Positions 54,501 through 62,675 of a stretch of 64,000 nucleotides of DNA are shown here, piece by piece. A model generated the notes under the pieces. The model worked only from the letters and a program-made list of their open reading frames with translations, ran no database searches and was not told the origin of the DNA. The stretch covers positions 8,150,649 to 8,214,648 of the forward strand of contig NZ_CP026681.1 of the NCBI RefSeq assembly GCF_002949735.1, written 5' to 3'. Source of the DNA: Nostoc sp. 'Peltigera membranacea cyanobiont' N6. Lineage in GTDB: Bacteria > Cyanobacteriota > Cyanobacteriia > Cyanobacteriales > Nostocaceae. A program made the position numbers and the translations under genes. The first letter of the stretch is position 1. Each line of letters starts with the position of its first letter.

Positions 54501-55586
54501 ATTACCACTCTCGAAGGGCATAGCAATACGGTCAACAGCGTCATCTTCAGCCCGGATGGCAAAACTTTAGCTTCCGCCAGTGCTGACAACACCATCAAAT
54601 TGTGGAATCTCGACACGCGCAAAGAAATTACCACTCTCAGGGGGCATAGCGATTCGGTCAACAGCGTCATCTTCAGCCCGGATGGCAAAACTTTAGCTTC
54701 CGCCAGTCATGACAAGACGATCAAATTGTGGAATCTCAATACGGGCAAAGAAATTACCACTCTCAGGGGGCATAGCAATTGGGTCAACAGCGTCGTCTTC
54801 AGTCCGGATGGCAAAACTTTAGCTTCCGCCAGTCATGACAAGACGATCAAATTGTGGAATCTCAATACGGGCAAAGAAATTACCACTCTCACAGGGCATA
54901 GCGATCCGGTCTTCAGCGTCGTGTTCAGCCCGGATGGCAAAACTTTAGCTTCTGCAAGTTTTGACAAGACGATCAAATTGTGGAATCTCAATACGGGCAA
55001 AGAAATTACCACTCTCAGGGGGCATAGCGCTAGGGTCAACAGCGTCGTCTTCAGCCCGGATGGCAAAACTTTAGCTTCCGCCAGTGCTGACAAGACGATC
55101 AAATTGTGGAATCTCGACACGCGCAAAGAAATTACCACTCTCACAGGGCATAGCGATTGGGTCTACAGCGTCGTGTTCAGCCCGGATGGCAAAACTTTAG
55201 CTTCCGCCAGTGCTGACAAGACGATCAAATTGTGGAATCTCGACACGCGCAAAGAAATTACCACTCTCACAGGGCATATCAGTACGCTCAACAGCGTCGT
55301 CTTCAGCCCGGATGGCAAAACTTTAGCTTCTGCAAGTTTGGACAACACCATCAAATTGTGGAATCTCGACACGCGCAAAGAGATTACTACTCTGAGAGGG
55401 CATAGCGATTGGGTCTACAGCGTCGTCTTCAGCCCGGATGGCAAAACTTTAGCTTCTGCAAGTTTGGACAAGACCATCAAATTGTGGAATCTTAATCTTG
55501 ATGATTTATTAGCACAGGGTTGCAGTTGGCTTAAGGGTTATTTGGCTAGGCATCCTGATGCGGTTAAGGTGTGTCCAAGGCAGTAA
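51552..55586 (+). CDS. NLR-like ATPase with membrane helix, coiled coil and 15 WD40 repeats
   Basis: A 1344-residue protein. Residues about 5-330 are a STAND-type AAA-like ATPase: YVLNSRQMGKSSLRVQ (P-loop, about 45), IVIFIDEIDSVLSLS (Walker B, about 140). A membrane helix follows (about 455-480, IGSLVLGLTVLGAVASLIFA), then an Ala/Gln-rich coiled coil (about 485-640). Residues about 692-1317 hold fifteen 42-residue WD40 units forming two propellers' worth of blades. The end is LNLDDLLAQGCSWLKGYLAR. Start GTG 51552 has GGAG 9 nt upstream; an upstream TTG is less likely. A palindromic repeat (52325-52346) is encoded in frame near residue 260 (ETRFIAS). Confidence 0.92.
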   Translation: MTQYQYQVGGSLPQNALTYVRRQADHDLYEGLKAGNFCYVLNSRQMGKSSLRVQVMQQLQTEGFACAAVDITAIGTADITPEQWYAGVIDTLVGSLNIYPTFDLDTWWTDNGLLSPVQHLSKFIETILLKTITENIVIFIDEIDSVLSLSFNLDDFFAVIRDCYNRRADHPEYNRLTFALIGVSTPSDLIQDKRRTPFNIGQAIDLTGFQLQEAQPLARGLAATGNPQGAMALVLAWTGGQPFLTQKVCKLLIEECLVETRFIASYADEEKSQIEGLVRRRIIENWETQDEPEHLKTIRDRILQSGEQRTGRLLGLYQQILQQGEIATDDSPEQTELRLTGLVVKREGKLRIYNRIYAEVFKQEWCDKILANLRPYSDTFNAWVESERQDESRLLRGKTLQDAQEWAVGKSLGDLDYRFLAASQELEKRDVQKRLEAEEQAKQVLAEANHKANQRIRIGSLVLGLTVLGAVASLIFAQYQLGQARTAKAQTDKAQTELNQAKTETAATRQDNQRISRDNQRISKQAAQAERNLSNATSKLNVANVEVNQAQQNLKIAENKVAAASANASQAEVQANQAIQQRQVAQQQRQKAVADLNRARQEQKQAQIALNAAVNARTIALTVTRLEQSVTNTLQLFEASREFDALLLAMETAGTLKSMVKEKQSLADYPAYSPLFSLQRILSSTNIREQNRLEGHSEGVNSVVFSPDGKTLASASDDNTIKLWNLDTGKEITTLRGHSEGVKSVVFSPDGKTLASASFNDTIELWNLDTRKEITTLRGHNDSVNSVVFSPDGKTLASASGDKTIKLWNLHTGKEITTLRGHSDLVISVVFSPDGKTLASASADNTIKLWNLDTRKEITTLRGHSDSVNSVIFSPDGKTLASASADNTIKLWNLDTRKEITTLEGHSNTVNSVIFSPDGKTLASASADNTIKLWNLDTRKEITTLEGHSNTVNSVIFSPDGKTLASASADNTIKLWNLDTRKEITTLEGHSNTVNSVIFSPDGKTLASASADNTIKLWNLDTRKEITTLRGHSDSVNSVIFSPDGKTLASASHDKTIKLWNLNTGKEITTLRGHSNWVNSVVFSPDGKTLASASHDKTIKLWNLNTGKEITTLTGHSDPVFSVVFSPDGKTLASASFDKTIKLWNLNTGKEITTLRGHSARVNSVVFSPDGKTLASASADKTIKLWNLDTRKEITTLTGHSDWVYSVVFSPDGKTLASASADKTIKLWNLDTRKEITTLTGHISTLNSVVFSPDGKTLASASLDNTIKLWNLDTRKEITTLRGHSDWVYSVVFSPDGKTLASASLDKTIKLWNLNLDDLLAQGCSWLKGYLARHPDAVKVCPRQ
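52325..52346. repeat. AGACGCG palindrome inside the ATPase gene
   Basis: GAGACGCGATTTATCGCGTC, with one central change from the intergenic copies, is translated in frame as part of ETRFIAS. It sits between two ATPase segments where homologues would have a loop. Confidence 0.8.
53626..55500. repeat. Fifteen-unit WD40-coding tandem array, 126-bp period
   Basis: Each unit encodes FSPDGKTLASAS then TIKLWNL and TLxGH. Units 6, 7 and 8 are identical in protein and nearly or fully identical in DNA (about 54262-54639). The differences are concentrated just after GH and just after SAS. Confidence 0.95.
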
Positions 55587-55634
55587 AGAGAGGGGAAGCA
55601 GGGGGGCAGAGCTGTAGATGATGGATGCGATCGC

Positions 55635-55766
55635 AATACGGTTCGGATAAGACTCGATCCCCCCAACCCCCCTTAAAAAGGGGGGCTAAAAAATGGCTCT
55701 ATTTCCCCCTTAAAAAGGGAGACTAAGGGGGATCTTTAAGACCTATGCACTTAACCGAACCGTATT
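55635..55766. repeat. MITE-like element with 17-bp inverted ends
   Basis: The left end AATACGGTTCGGATAAG (55635-55651) and right end CTTAACCGAACCGTATT (55750-55766) match as inverted repeats with one mismatch. The interior holds a CCCCCCTTAAAAAGG-type palindrome. No open frame is large enough for a transposase, so it would need one supplied elsewhere. Confidence 0.75.
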
Positions 55767-56909
55767 AGACATCTCCGAAAACAGTTAAAGCCTTTGTGTG
55801 GCTAGGCTGTAGCCCGTAAATGCAATCATCTTAAATTAGTTACTCTGTACGATAAAATAAGACTTTGAGATATTTACTGTTGATAATTAGGGAAAAATAT
55901 TTAGTTATATGCGGTAATTTCAACCTGATGATATAGACGATATTTCTAATGGTAATATTAGCGCTCGAATTCGTAACCTTACTAGTCCACAAATCGTCAA
56001 AATTACTTGCTCATATTTGTGGGGATTTAACCTAAATCTTTCTTGAACAACTCGAAATATTTTGACTGTTCGAATTCGATGTTCAACAAAGATCCGTTTA
56101 GATGAAAATATTTTATTTTGTTCTTTCTGTTCAGTTGTTAGTTCTCGATTTCTTGGTTTCTTAATTGGAGTTGTAATTAAATCTTCTCCAATATATGCCT
56201 TATCTCCTTTAAATCTTTGTTTGGCATCAAACTCTGACCGATATTCTCTAAACACTGTTATATCGCTTTTTGGCCCAGGTTCACCTGCCACAACATCAAC
56301 GATATCGCTAGCATCAGGTAAAATAATCATTTGAGTTTTAAATGTATGATTACTCTTCTTGCCTGAAAAATATTTCTTTTGCTCATTATTGTCTCCAGGT
56401 CTTTCTCTGACTTGTTCATAGCTATCTACTATTAATTCATATTCTGTGAGTATTTCTTTTACTACTTCATAGTCAGAAGCGTTTTTTTTAATTTGTTCAA
56501 GCAAACTGGATGGCAGTAATTCTCGCAAGTTAGGCAACCAATAGTTAAATGTATCATTGGCGGTAGACTCGCTTACTTCAAACTGAATACCTAGGAGTTG
56601 GAAGGTTGTTAGATGCCGGAGATACACCAAAGTTAAAATGATTTGTTCGGGAATAGGTAATTTTGGTTTGCGACCTCCTCCACCAGCAATAATTCTAACT
56701 TTCTTAGATTCTAGTGAAGCTTGTTTTTCATGATATAAACGTTCCGCATTTAGGATTAATTGTTGTAACTGTTCATATTCCAGTCCTATTAACCTTTGTG
56801 TTTGTTTAGGATTCTCTTCAATGTAATTCAGTATATTGCTCATGCTCCTGTGCCAAAACCACTCTTTAATGTTCTTTTATCACAGAATGATACTATTTTG
56901 GAGATGTCT
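55767..56909 (-). mobile_element. IS5-type insertion sequence, about 1143 bp
   Basis: The ends AGACATCTCCGAAAA and AGACATCTCCAAAAT (read inward) form imperfect terminal inverted repeats around the transposase gene. A possible 3-bp target duplication ATT flanks it (55764-55766 and 56910-56912). The left copy coincides with the end of the MITE-like element. Confidence 0.8.
55920..56843 (-). CDS. IS5-family DDE transposase
   Basis: The 307-residue enzyme has an N-terminal helix-turn-helix region (LTTFQLLGIQFEVSESTAND), then the DDE core: Asp in LIVDSYEQVRERP (about 139), Asp in RFKGDKAYIGEDL (about 215) and Glu in VEHRIRTVKIFRVV (about 255). It matches DDE_Tnp_4-type transposases of the IS5 family. 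The frame is complete with no stop, so the element may still be active. Confidence 0.9.
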   Translation of the reverse strand: MSNILNYIEENPKQTQRLIGLEYEQLQQLILNAERLYHEKQASLESKKVRIIAGGGGRKPKLPIPEQIILTLVYLRHLTTFQLLGIQFEVSESTANDTFNYWLPNLRELLPSSLLEQIKKNASDYEVVKEILTEYELIVDSYEQVRERPGDNNEQKKYFSGKKSNHTFKTQMIILPDASDIVDVVAGEPGPKSDITVFREYRSEFDAKQRFKGDKAYIGEDLITTPIKKPRNRELTTEQKEQNKIFSSKRIFVEHRIRTVKIFRVVQERFRLNPHKYEQVILTICGLVRLRIRALILPLEISSISSG

Positions 56910-57202
56910 ATTGGATGCCGCAGCTACGCCCGTCGTAGACATCGCTTGATAACAAAGGGACAAAATTCAAGTTATAAACTCGGCGTTTCGAGTTCTGAAC
57001 ACCAATGACCGAGCAAAAAGGTCGAACTTCCGAGTTCCGAACACCAATAACTAAGCAAAAAGGTCAAAGTTCCGAGTTCCGAACACTAATGTCCGAGTAA
57101 AAAGGTCGAAGTTCCGAGTTCCGAACACTAATGACCGAGCAAAAAGGTCAAAGTTCCGAGTTCCGAACACCAATGACCGAGTAAAAAGGTCGAACTTCCT
57201 AG
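56910..57202. repeat. Tandem repeat, 42-bp unit, five copies
   Basis: After a dispersed repeat (GCAGCTACGCCCGTCGTAGA, from 56920), five units of 42 bp start at 56997, 57039, 57081, 57123 and 57165 (to about 57206). Each contains GACCGAGCAAAAAGGTC or a close variant, and TTCCGAGTTCCGAACAC. The last copy reaches the end of the Uma2 gene. Confidence 0.9.
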
Positions 57203-57910
57203 TTAAACCTCCGGTTCTACTCCCAGCGCTTTTAACTGAGCCGCTAATCTCTCTGCACGCTGGCGTTCTTTTGCTGCTAACTCCAAACCCCACAGTAATA
57301 GTTCGCCGTTATCATCCCACCAACGTAACCAATAACCTGTGCGATTTTCTCGGCTTCCTTGCCATACACCTAAAAACAAGTTCATTTCGGCAATCCAGTG
57401 ACGATTATTTGTATCCGGTGTTTGCAGTTCATAATGTCCTAAATTATCTCGCCGATAAACTTCTAAGACTCCGCCATCTGGTTCAAAAATGGCATAGTTT
57501 GGCACTTGTAAAATCTGCTCATAATAAAACCATTTACCAGGGGGATAGGTCGGTTTACTCGAATACTCTCCACCTTCAGTATCTGAGAGAAATTCCATCA
57601 CAATTACGGGAATATCACCTTGAAGTCGTGGCGTATAACTGCGCTTCACTTCTTCTCGTGAGACTCGAATTGATGGTACATATCCCCAATCTGGCGCTTT
57701 GACCACAAATCGATTATTCAAGTTGGCGCAGATACCGTAGTTAGTGATGGTTAAAGCATCAGTGGGTAATCTGCCAGCAAGTTCCAAGCTTTCTGTTAAA
57801 GCAGCAGCCAAGAGTGGCTGATTAATGTTATCCACTGGCTCGTTGTCTAAAACAAAATCATCAGGTAACTTTTCCCAGGTGACATTATGAGTGGCTGCAT
57901 TGGCTAGCAT
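57203..57910 (-). CDS. Uma2-family nuclease-like protein
   Basis: A 235-residue protein of the Uma2/DUF820 group, which has a PD-(D/E)XK nuclease-like fold and is greatly expanded in cyanobacteria. WGYVPSIRVSREEV is where an acidic residue of the site is expected, then IPVIVMEFLSDTEGGEY, and IFEPDGGVLEVY. The typical third residue pattern is weak, so activity is uncertain. The C-terminus has a short coiled coil (AAKERQRAERLAAQLKAL). Biological role unknown for the family. Confidence 0.8.
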   Translation of the reverse strand: MLANAATHNVTWEKLPDDFVLDNEPVDNINQPLLAAALTESLELAGRLPTDALTITNYGICANLNNRFVVKAPDWGYVPSIRVSREEVKRSYTPRLQGDIPVIVMEFLSDTEGGEYSSKPTYPPGKWFYYEQILQVPNYAIFEPDGGVLEVYRRDNLGHYELQTPDTNNRHWIAEMNLFLGVWQGSRENRTGYWLRWWDDNGELLLWGLELAAKERQRAERLAAQLKALGVEPEV

Positions 57911-57973
57911 AATCAGAATATCTCAAGTACAAATTCAATTTCTAATGACCCGATTAAAAAATTGCACGCGGCG

Positions 57974-58720
57974 TTACTCCTGAGCAAGGGTTCGCACTTC
58001 TTCCACTGACAATGCCAAAGCTTGGGCAATCTGTTCGATGCTCAAATTCATTTGCAATAATCGGGGTATAGCATCTCTTCTGGCTTGTTCTGCAAGTTCC
58101 GCCCGTTGGCGTTCTTGTTCTGCCCGTTGTCGTTCTTGCTCGGCATTGCGAGAAATTTCTGTATAAGTTAAAAACCGTTCTCCATCAGGGCGATATAACT
58201 GTAAGCCCTCTATTGATAAAGCAAACCGAATTTTTAAACGGGGACTCACCCAATCTTCCATTTGGGGGATGACATCTAACCCATCTTCACTACGCAACCA
58301 TCCACGCAAATTATTGCGATCGGGATCGTAAATGTAGTACTCTTCTACGCCATAGCGGTCATAGAAAAGTAATTTCTTGTCCATTTCAGTTTGGGTGTTG
58401 CTGGGAGAAAGAATTTCAAACACTACTTGTGGTGCAATTCCTTCTTCCTTCCATTGTTGGTAGCACAACCGATCGCCTTTTGGTCTACCCAATACCACCA
58501 GCACATCTGGGGCGTTAACAATTTTGTTACGTCCCTCTACGGGATACCAAAATAAATCACCGGCGACAAATACATTTGGATCTTCGGCAAATAGCCACTC
58601 TATATTTTGCTTAATTTCTACAATCCAGCCAAACTGTATGGTATTATTAGCCACTGGTTGTCCGTCACTATCTGGGTAGATGACCTCTGGCTGGGTCGGC
58701 GGTTGGATTTGCAACACCAT
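57974..58720 (-). CDS. Uma2-family nuclease-like protein
   Basis: A 248-residue Uma2-type protein with clearer motifs than its neighbour: APDVLVVLGRPKGDR (Asp), APQVVFEILSPSNTQ (Glu) and YGVEEYYIYDPDRN. The C-terminal about 60 residues are a charged coiled coil (AEQERQRAEQERQRAELAEQ) followed by a helix pair LLQMNLSIEQIAQALALS. A GAGGGCGAAG ribosome site precedes the ATG. It lies 63 bp upstream of the other Uma2 gene, same strand, probably one unit. Confidence 0.85.
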   Translation of the reverse strand: MVLQIQPPTQPEVIYPDSDGQPVANNTIQFGWIVEIKQNIEWLFAEDPNVFVAGDLFWYPVEGRNKIVNAPDVLVVLGRPKGDRLCYQQWKEEGIAPQVVFEILSPSNTQTEMDKKLLFYDRYGVEEYYIYDPDRNNLRGWLRSEDGLDVIPQMEDWVSPRLKIRFALSIEGLQLYRPDGERFLTYTEISRNAEQERQRAEQERQRAELAEQARRDAIPRLLQMNLSIEQIAQALALSVEEVRTLAQE

Positions 58721-58902
58721 AGCTTCGCCCTCAGAAGGATATTTAATCGGGATGCTTCCAAATTAGCAGAGTCTTAAGGATGTCTGCGGCATGAATCTAG
58801 AGGAAGAACTAATTAAAACAGTACGATTGTTCTACTATAAACTAATTAAAGATAGTATTATTAAGGACTGTTTCATAAGAAACTCCTTCTTCGCCGCCCA
58901 AT

Positions 58903-61791
58903 ATGTCAGACAAACAGCTAGCAGCATCCTTGAATGGACATCTTCCGTACCCCAGCCACAACAGCCAGAATACCATTCGGATTCGGGGTGCTAGGCAGCA
59001 TAATCTGAAAAATATTGACTTGGAATTGCCACGCGATCGCCTAATCGTATTCACTGGCGTTTCGGGTTCTGGTAAGTCTTCTCTAGCCTTTGACACCATT
59101 TTCGCTGAAGGGCAACGTCGCTATGTCGAATCCCTCAGCGCCTACGCCCGCCAATTTCTCGGACAACTGGATAAGCCGGATGTGGAAGCCATTGAAGGCT
59201 TAAGTCCAGCAATTTCCATTGACCAAAAATCAACGTCTCATAACCCGCGTTCTACTGTCGGTACGGTGACAGAGATTTACGACTATTTGCGGCTGTTATT
59301 TGGTCGGGCTGGCGAACCCCATTGTCCGATATGCGATCGCTGTATTGCCCCCCAGACAATCGATGAGATGTGCGATCGCATTATGGAATTACCAGACCGC
59401 ACCCGCTTCCAAATCCTTGCACCCGTTGTCAGGGGGAAAAAAGGCACACACCGGAAGCTTTTGTCAAGTCTGGCTTCCCTTGGTTTTGTCCGCGTGCGGA
59501 TCAATGGCGAGATCCGCGAACTGTCAGATTCCATTGAATTGGATAAAAATTTTACCCACACCATCGAAGTGGTAATTGACCGCTTGGTGAAAAAGGCTGA
59601 TATTCAAGAGCGTTTGGTTGATTCCCTGTCTACGTGTCTGAAGCAATCGGGTGGGATTGCAGCCATTCTGGTGACTTTGCTTGGTGACGACGGACAAGAA
59701 AAAGAAGAAGAATTAGTATTTTCGGAAAACTTTGCCTGTCCAGAACATGGCGCGGTAATGGAGGAATTATCACCGCGATTGTTCTCCTTTAACTCGCCTT
59801 ATGGTGCTTGTCCGCACTGTCATGGCATCGGGACTTTAAGAAGATTTGCGCCAGACTTGATCGTGCCCGACTGGGAAGCACCAGTTTATGCTGCGATCGC
59901 GCCTTGGTCAGAAAAAGATAATTCTTATTATTTGGAATTACTCTATAGTGTCGGACAGATTTATGGGTTTGAGTTACAAACGAATTGGGGCAAGCTGACA
60001 GAAGAACAGCAACAAACTATTTTGTATGGCGAGAAAGATGAACGTGCCGCAGAAGCACAGAGAAAGCAGAGTTTTAAAGGTGCTATTCCAATTTTGCAAC
60101 GGCAATATGAGGGTGGTTCAGAATTAGTTAAGCAAAAATTAGAGCAGTATTTAATCGATCAGCCGTGTGAAGTTTGTAAGGGAAAACGGTTAAAACCGGA
60201 AGCCTTGGCGGTTAAGTTGGGACAATATGGAATTTTAGAATTAACTAGTGTATCAATTTCGGATTGTCGGGAGAGAATTGAGCAATTCAAGTTGAGCGAT
60301 CGCCAGTTACAAATTGCTGATTTAGTCTTGAGAGAAATCAAAGCTAGATTGCAATTTTTGTTAGATGTCGGTTTAGATTACCTCACCCTCGATCGTCCCG
60401 CCATGACCCTTTCCGGTGGCGAAGCCCAACGAATTCGTCTAGCAACGCAAATTGGTTCTGGATTAACAGGAGTTCTCTACGTTTTAGATGAACCGAGTAT
60501 TGGTTTGCATCAACGAGATAATGGCAGGTTGCTGAAAACTTTAACGAAATTGCGAGATTTGGGTAATACATTAATTGTCGTTGAACACGATGAAGAAACA
60601 ATTCGCGCAGCTAACTATATAGTTGATATTGGCCCTGGTGCAGGAATTCACGGCGGAAATATTGTCGCCCAAGGTGATTTTCAGGCGTTATTAGCAGCAG
60701 AAGATTCTTTAACGGGTGCATATTTATCAGGAAGACGGGTAATTACTACACCAGCAGAACGCCGAGAAGGAAATGGGCGGAGTTTGGGAATTAAAAATGC
60801 CCATCGTAACAATTTACAAAATATAGATGTAGACATTCCACTAGGTAAACTCGTTTCCATTACTGGTGTGTCTGGTTCCGGGAAATCTACCCTAATTAAC
60901 GAATTACTCTACCCATCTCTGCAACACCATTTAACTAAGAAAGTTCCCTTACCCAGACACCTGGATAAAATTCAGGGATTAAACGCGATTGATAAAGCGA
61001 TCGTTATCGATCAATCTCCCATTGGACGCACACCACGTTCCAACCCTGCAACTTACACAGGAATTTTCGATGCCATTCGGGATGTATTTTCCCAAACAGT
61101 AGAAGCCAAAGCTAGGGGTTACAAACCCGGACAATTTTCCTTCAACGTCAAAGGTGGACGCTGCGAAGCTTGTAGCGGACAGGGTGTGAATGTGATTGAA
61201 ATGAACTTTCTCCCGGATGTGTACGTGCAATGCGAAATTTGTAAGGGTGCAAGGTATAACCGCGAAACTTTGCAGGTGAAGTACAAAGATAAGTCGATCT
61301 CTGATGTCCTGAGAATGACAGTTGAGGAGAGCCTAGACTTTTTCCAGAATATACCCAAAGCGATCGCGCGTTTGCAAACTTTATTTGATGTCGGCTTGGG
61401 TTATGTCCAACTAGGACAACCTGCGACTACCTTATCAGGTGGTGAAGCGCAACGGGTAAAATTAGCAACAGAACTATCTCGACGCGCCACAGGTAAGACA
61501 CTTTATTTAATCGATGAACCGACAACAGGGTTATCTTTTTACGATGTCCACAAATTGTTAGATGTGTTGCAAAGATTGGTGGATAAAGGAAATTCAATAT
61601 TAGTAATTGAACACAACTTAGATGTAATACGTTGTTCTGATTGGGTGATAGATTTGGGGCCAGAAGGTGGCGACAAAGGTGGAGAATTGATTGCTGTGGG
61701 AACACCAGAAGAAGTTGCAAAAAATCCCAGGTCTTATACTGGGCAATATTTACAGCAGGTGTTGAAACAGTATCCGGCAGTGAAGAAGTAG
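58903..61791 (+). CDS. uvrA: Excinuclease ABC subunit A
   Basis: UvrA recognises DNA damage in nucleotide excision repair and loads UvrB. The 962-residue protein carries two ABC ATPase modules: first P-loop GVSGSGKSSLAFDT (about 49) and signature LSGGEAQRIRLA (about 504); second P-loop GVSGSGKSTLINE (about 656) and LSGGEAQRVKLA (about 844). Zinc-binding Cys sets appear as CPHCHG, CEVCKG, CEACSGQG and CEICKG. Length is normal. No strong ribosome site precedes the ATG. Confidence 0.98.
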   Translation: MSDKQLAASLNGHLPYPSHNSQNTIRIRGARQHNLKNIDLELPRDRLIVFTGVSGSGKSSLAFDTIFAEGQRRYVESLSAYARQFLGQLDKPDVEAIEGLSPAISIDQKSTSHNPRSTVGTVTEIYDYLRLLFGRAGEPHCPICDRCIAPQTIDEMCDRIMELPDRTRFQILAPVVRGKKGTHRKLLSSLASLGFVRVRINGEIRELSDSIELDKNFTHTIEVVIDRLVKKADIQERLVDSLSTCLKQSGGIAAILVTLLGDDGQEKEEELVFSENFACPEHGAVMEELSPRLFSFNSPYGACPHCHGIGTLRRFAPDLIVPDWEAPVYAAIAPWSEKDNSYYLELLYSVGQIYGFELQTNWGKLTEEQQQTILYGEKDERAAEAQRKQSFKGAIPILQRQYEGGSELVKQKLEQYLIDQPCEVCKGKRLKPEALAVKLGQYGILELTSVSISDCRERIEQFKLSDRQLQIADLVLREIKARLQFLLDVGLDYLTLDRPAMTLSGGEAQRIRLATQIGSGLTGVLYVLDEPSIGLHQRDNGRLLKTLTKLRDLGNTLIVVEHDEETIRAANYIVDIGPGAGIHGGNIVAQGDFQALLAAEDSLTGAYLSGRRVITTPAERREGNGRSLGIKNAHRNNLQNIDVDIPLGKLVSITGVSGSGKSTLINELLYPSLQHHLTKKVPLPRHLDKIQGLNAIDKAIVIDQSPIGRTPRSNPATYTGIFDAIRDVFSQTVEAKARGYKPGQFSFNVKGGRCEACSGQGVNVIEMNFLPDVYVQCEICKGARYNRETLQVKYKDKSISDVLRMTVEESLDFFQNIPKAIARLQTLFDVGLGYVQLGQPATTLSGGEAQRVKLATELSRRATGKTLYLIDEPTTGLSFYDVHKLLDVLQRLVDKGNSILVIEHNLDVIRCSDWVIDLGPEGGDKGGELIAVGTPEEVAKNPRSYTGQYLQQVLKQYPAVKK

Positions 61792-62030
61792 AGTTTTTTA
61801 TCTTACCCAAAGGTGCAAAGACACAAAGCAAAGAGTGCGAAAAGAAGGACTTTTATTAAGAACTCCTTTTTTCTTGTTGCGTGTTATCCTTGTATGGATA
61901 CACACTATACTCTAGGGATATATTAGGTAATTATCAAAAAATTCAATTAAATAATTCGTAATTCGTAATTAATAACACTACTCCCCACTCCTTAGAGACG
62001 CGATTAATCGCGTCTCTTGCCCACTCCCAT
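61792..62030. repeat. Intergenic with AGACGCG palindrome and AATTCGT array
   Basis: A hairpin GTGTTATCC ... GGATACAC (about 61881-61906) follows uvrA and could be its terminator. AATTCGTAATTCGTAATT repeats lie near 61953-61970, and 61994-62017 is a 24-nt copy of the dispersed palindrome next to the def stop. Confidence 0.65.
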
Positions 62031-62561
62031 TTATTTGTTAACTATTCGTTGTTGATATTCTTGCTCAGTAATCATATCGAGAGTGTTTTCTATCCGATCT
62101 ACAAATACGATCCCCTCAAGATGATCGGACTCGTGTTGAAAAATCCGAGCGATAAAATCGGTTAATTCTTGCCTTTGTAAATTGCCTTGATAGTCAGTGT
62201 ATTCCACTTCAATAGATTTATATCGAGGAACTAACCCCCTAATTCCTGGAACACTTAAACAACCTTCCCAATCTTTGACAAGTTCGCTAGAATGAGCAAT
62301 AATTTTGGGATTAATCATAGCAGTAGGTTCCATTTCCGGCGCGTTGGGATACCTGGCATTTGGACGGGAAGCCACAATAAATAAACGATAGGATTGTGCT
62401 ACTTGAGGCGCAGCGATTCCCACGCCGTTAGCCTTGGCAACAGTGGCGATTAAGTCTTCAATTAATTTTTGGATATGCTCATCTTGAATATTCTCAACCC
62501 AAGCAGCATTTTGGCGCAATATTGGATTGCCTAATTGAATAATTGGCGCTAATTCATTCAT
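62031..62561 (-). CDS. def: Peptide deformylase
   Basis: Removes the formyl group from the initiator Met of new proteins. The 176-residue enzyme shows all three motifs: GVGIAAPQ (about 47), EGCLSVPG (about 99, metal-binding Cys) and QHESDHLEG (about 142, with two His ligands and the catalytic Glu). AAAGGAG precedes the ATG. Confidence 0.97.
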   Translation of the reverse strand: MNELAPIIQLGNPILRQNAAWVENIQDEHIQKLIEDLIATVAKANGVGIAAPQVAQSYRLFIVASRPNARYPNAPEMEPTAMINPKIIAHSSELVKDWEGCLSVPGIRGLVPRYKSIEVEYTDYQGNLQRQELTDFIARIFQHESDHLEGIVFVDRIENTLDMITEQEYQQRIVNK

Positions 62562-62675
62562 TGGGGAACTCCTTTAATAAGTGGGGAATTGGGAATGGAA
62601 AATGAGGAGTAGAGTAAGTATGTCAGTTGCTTTTAAAATGACCAATGACCAATAACAAATGACAAATGACCAACT

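Noticed and set aside
53555..55378. Long minus-strand frames opposite the WD40 array
   Set aside because: They mirror the tandem repeat on the other strand and are absent outside it.
57051..57293. Minus-strand frame with LVFGTRNFDLF repeats
   Set aside because: It is a translation of the five-copy 42-bp tandem repeat and overlaps the Uma2 gene in another frame.
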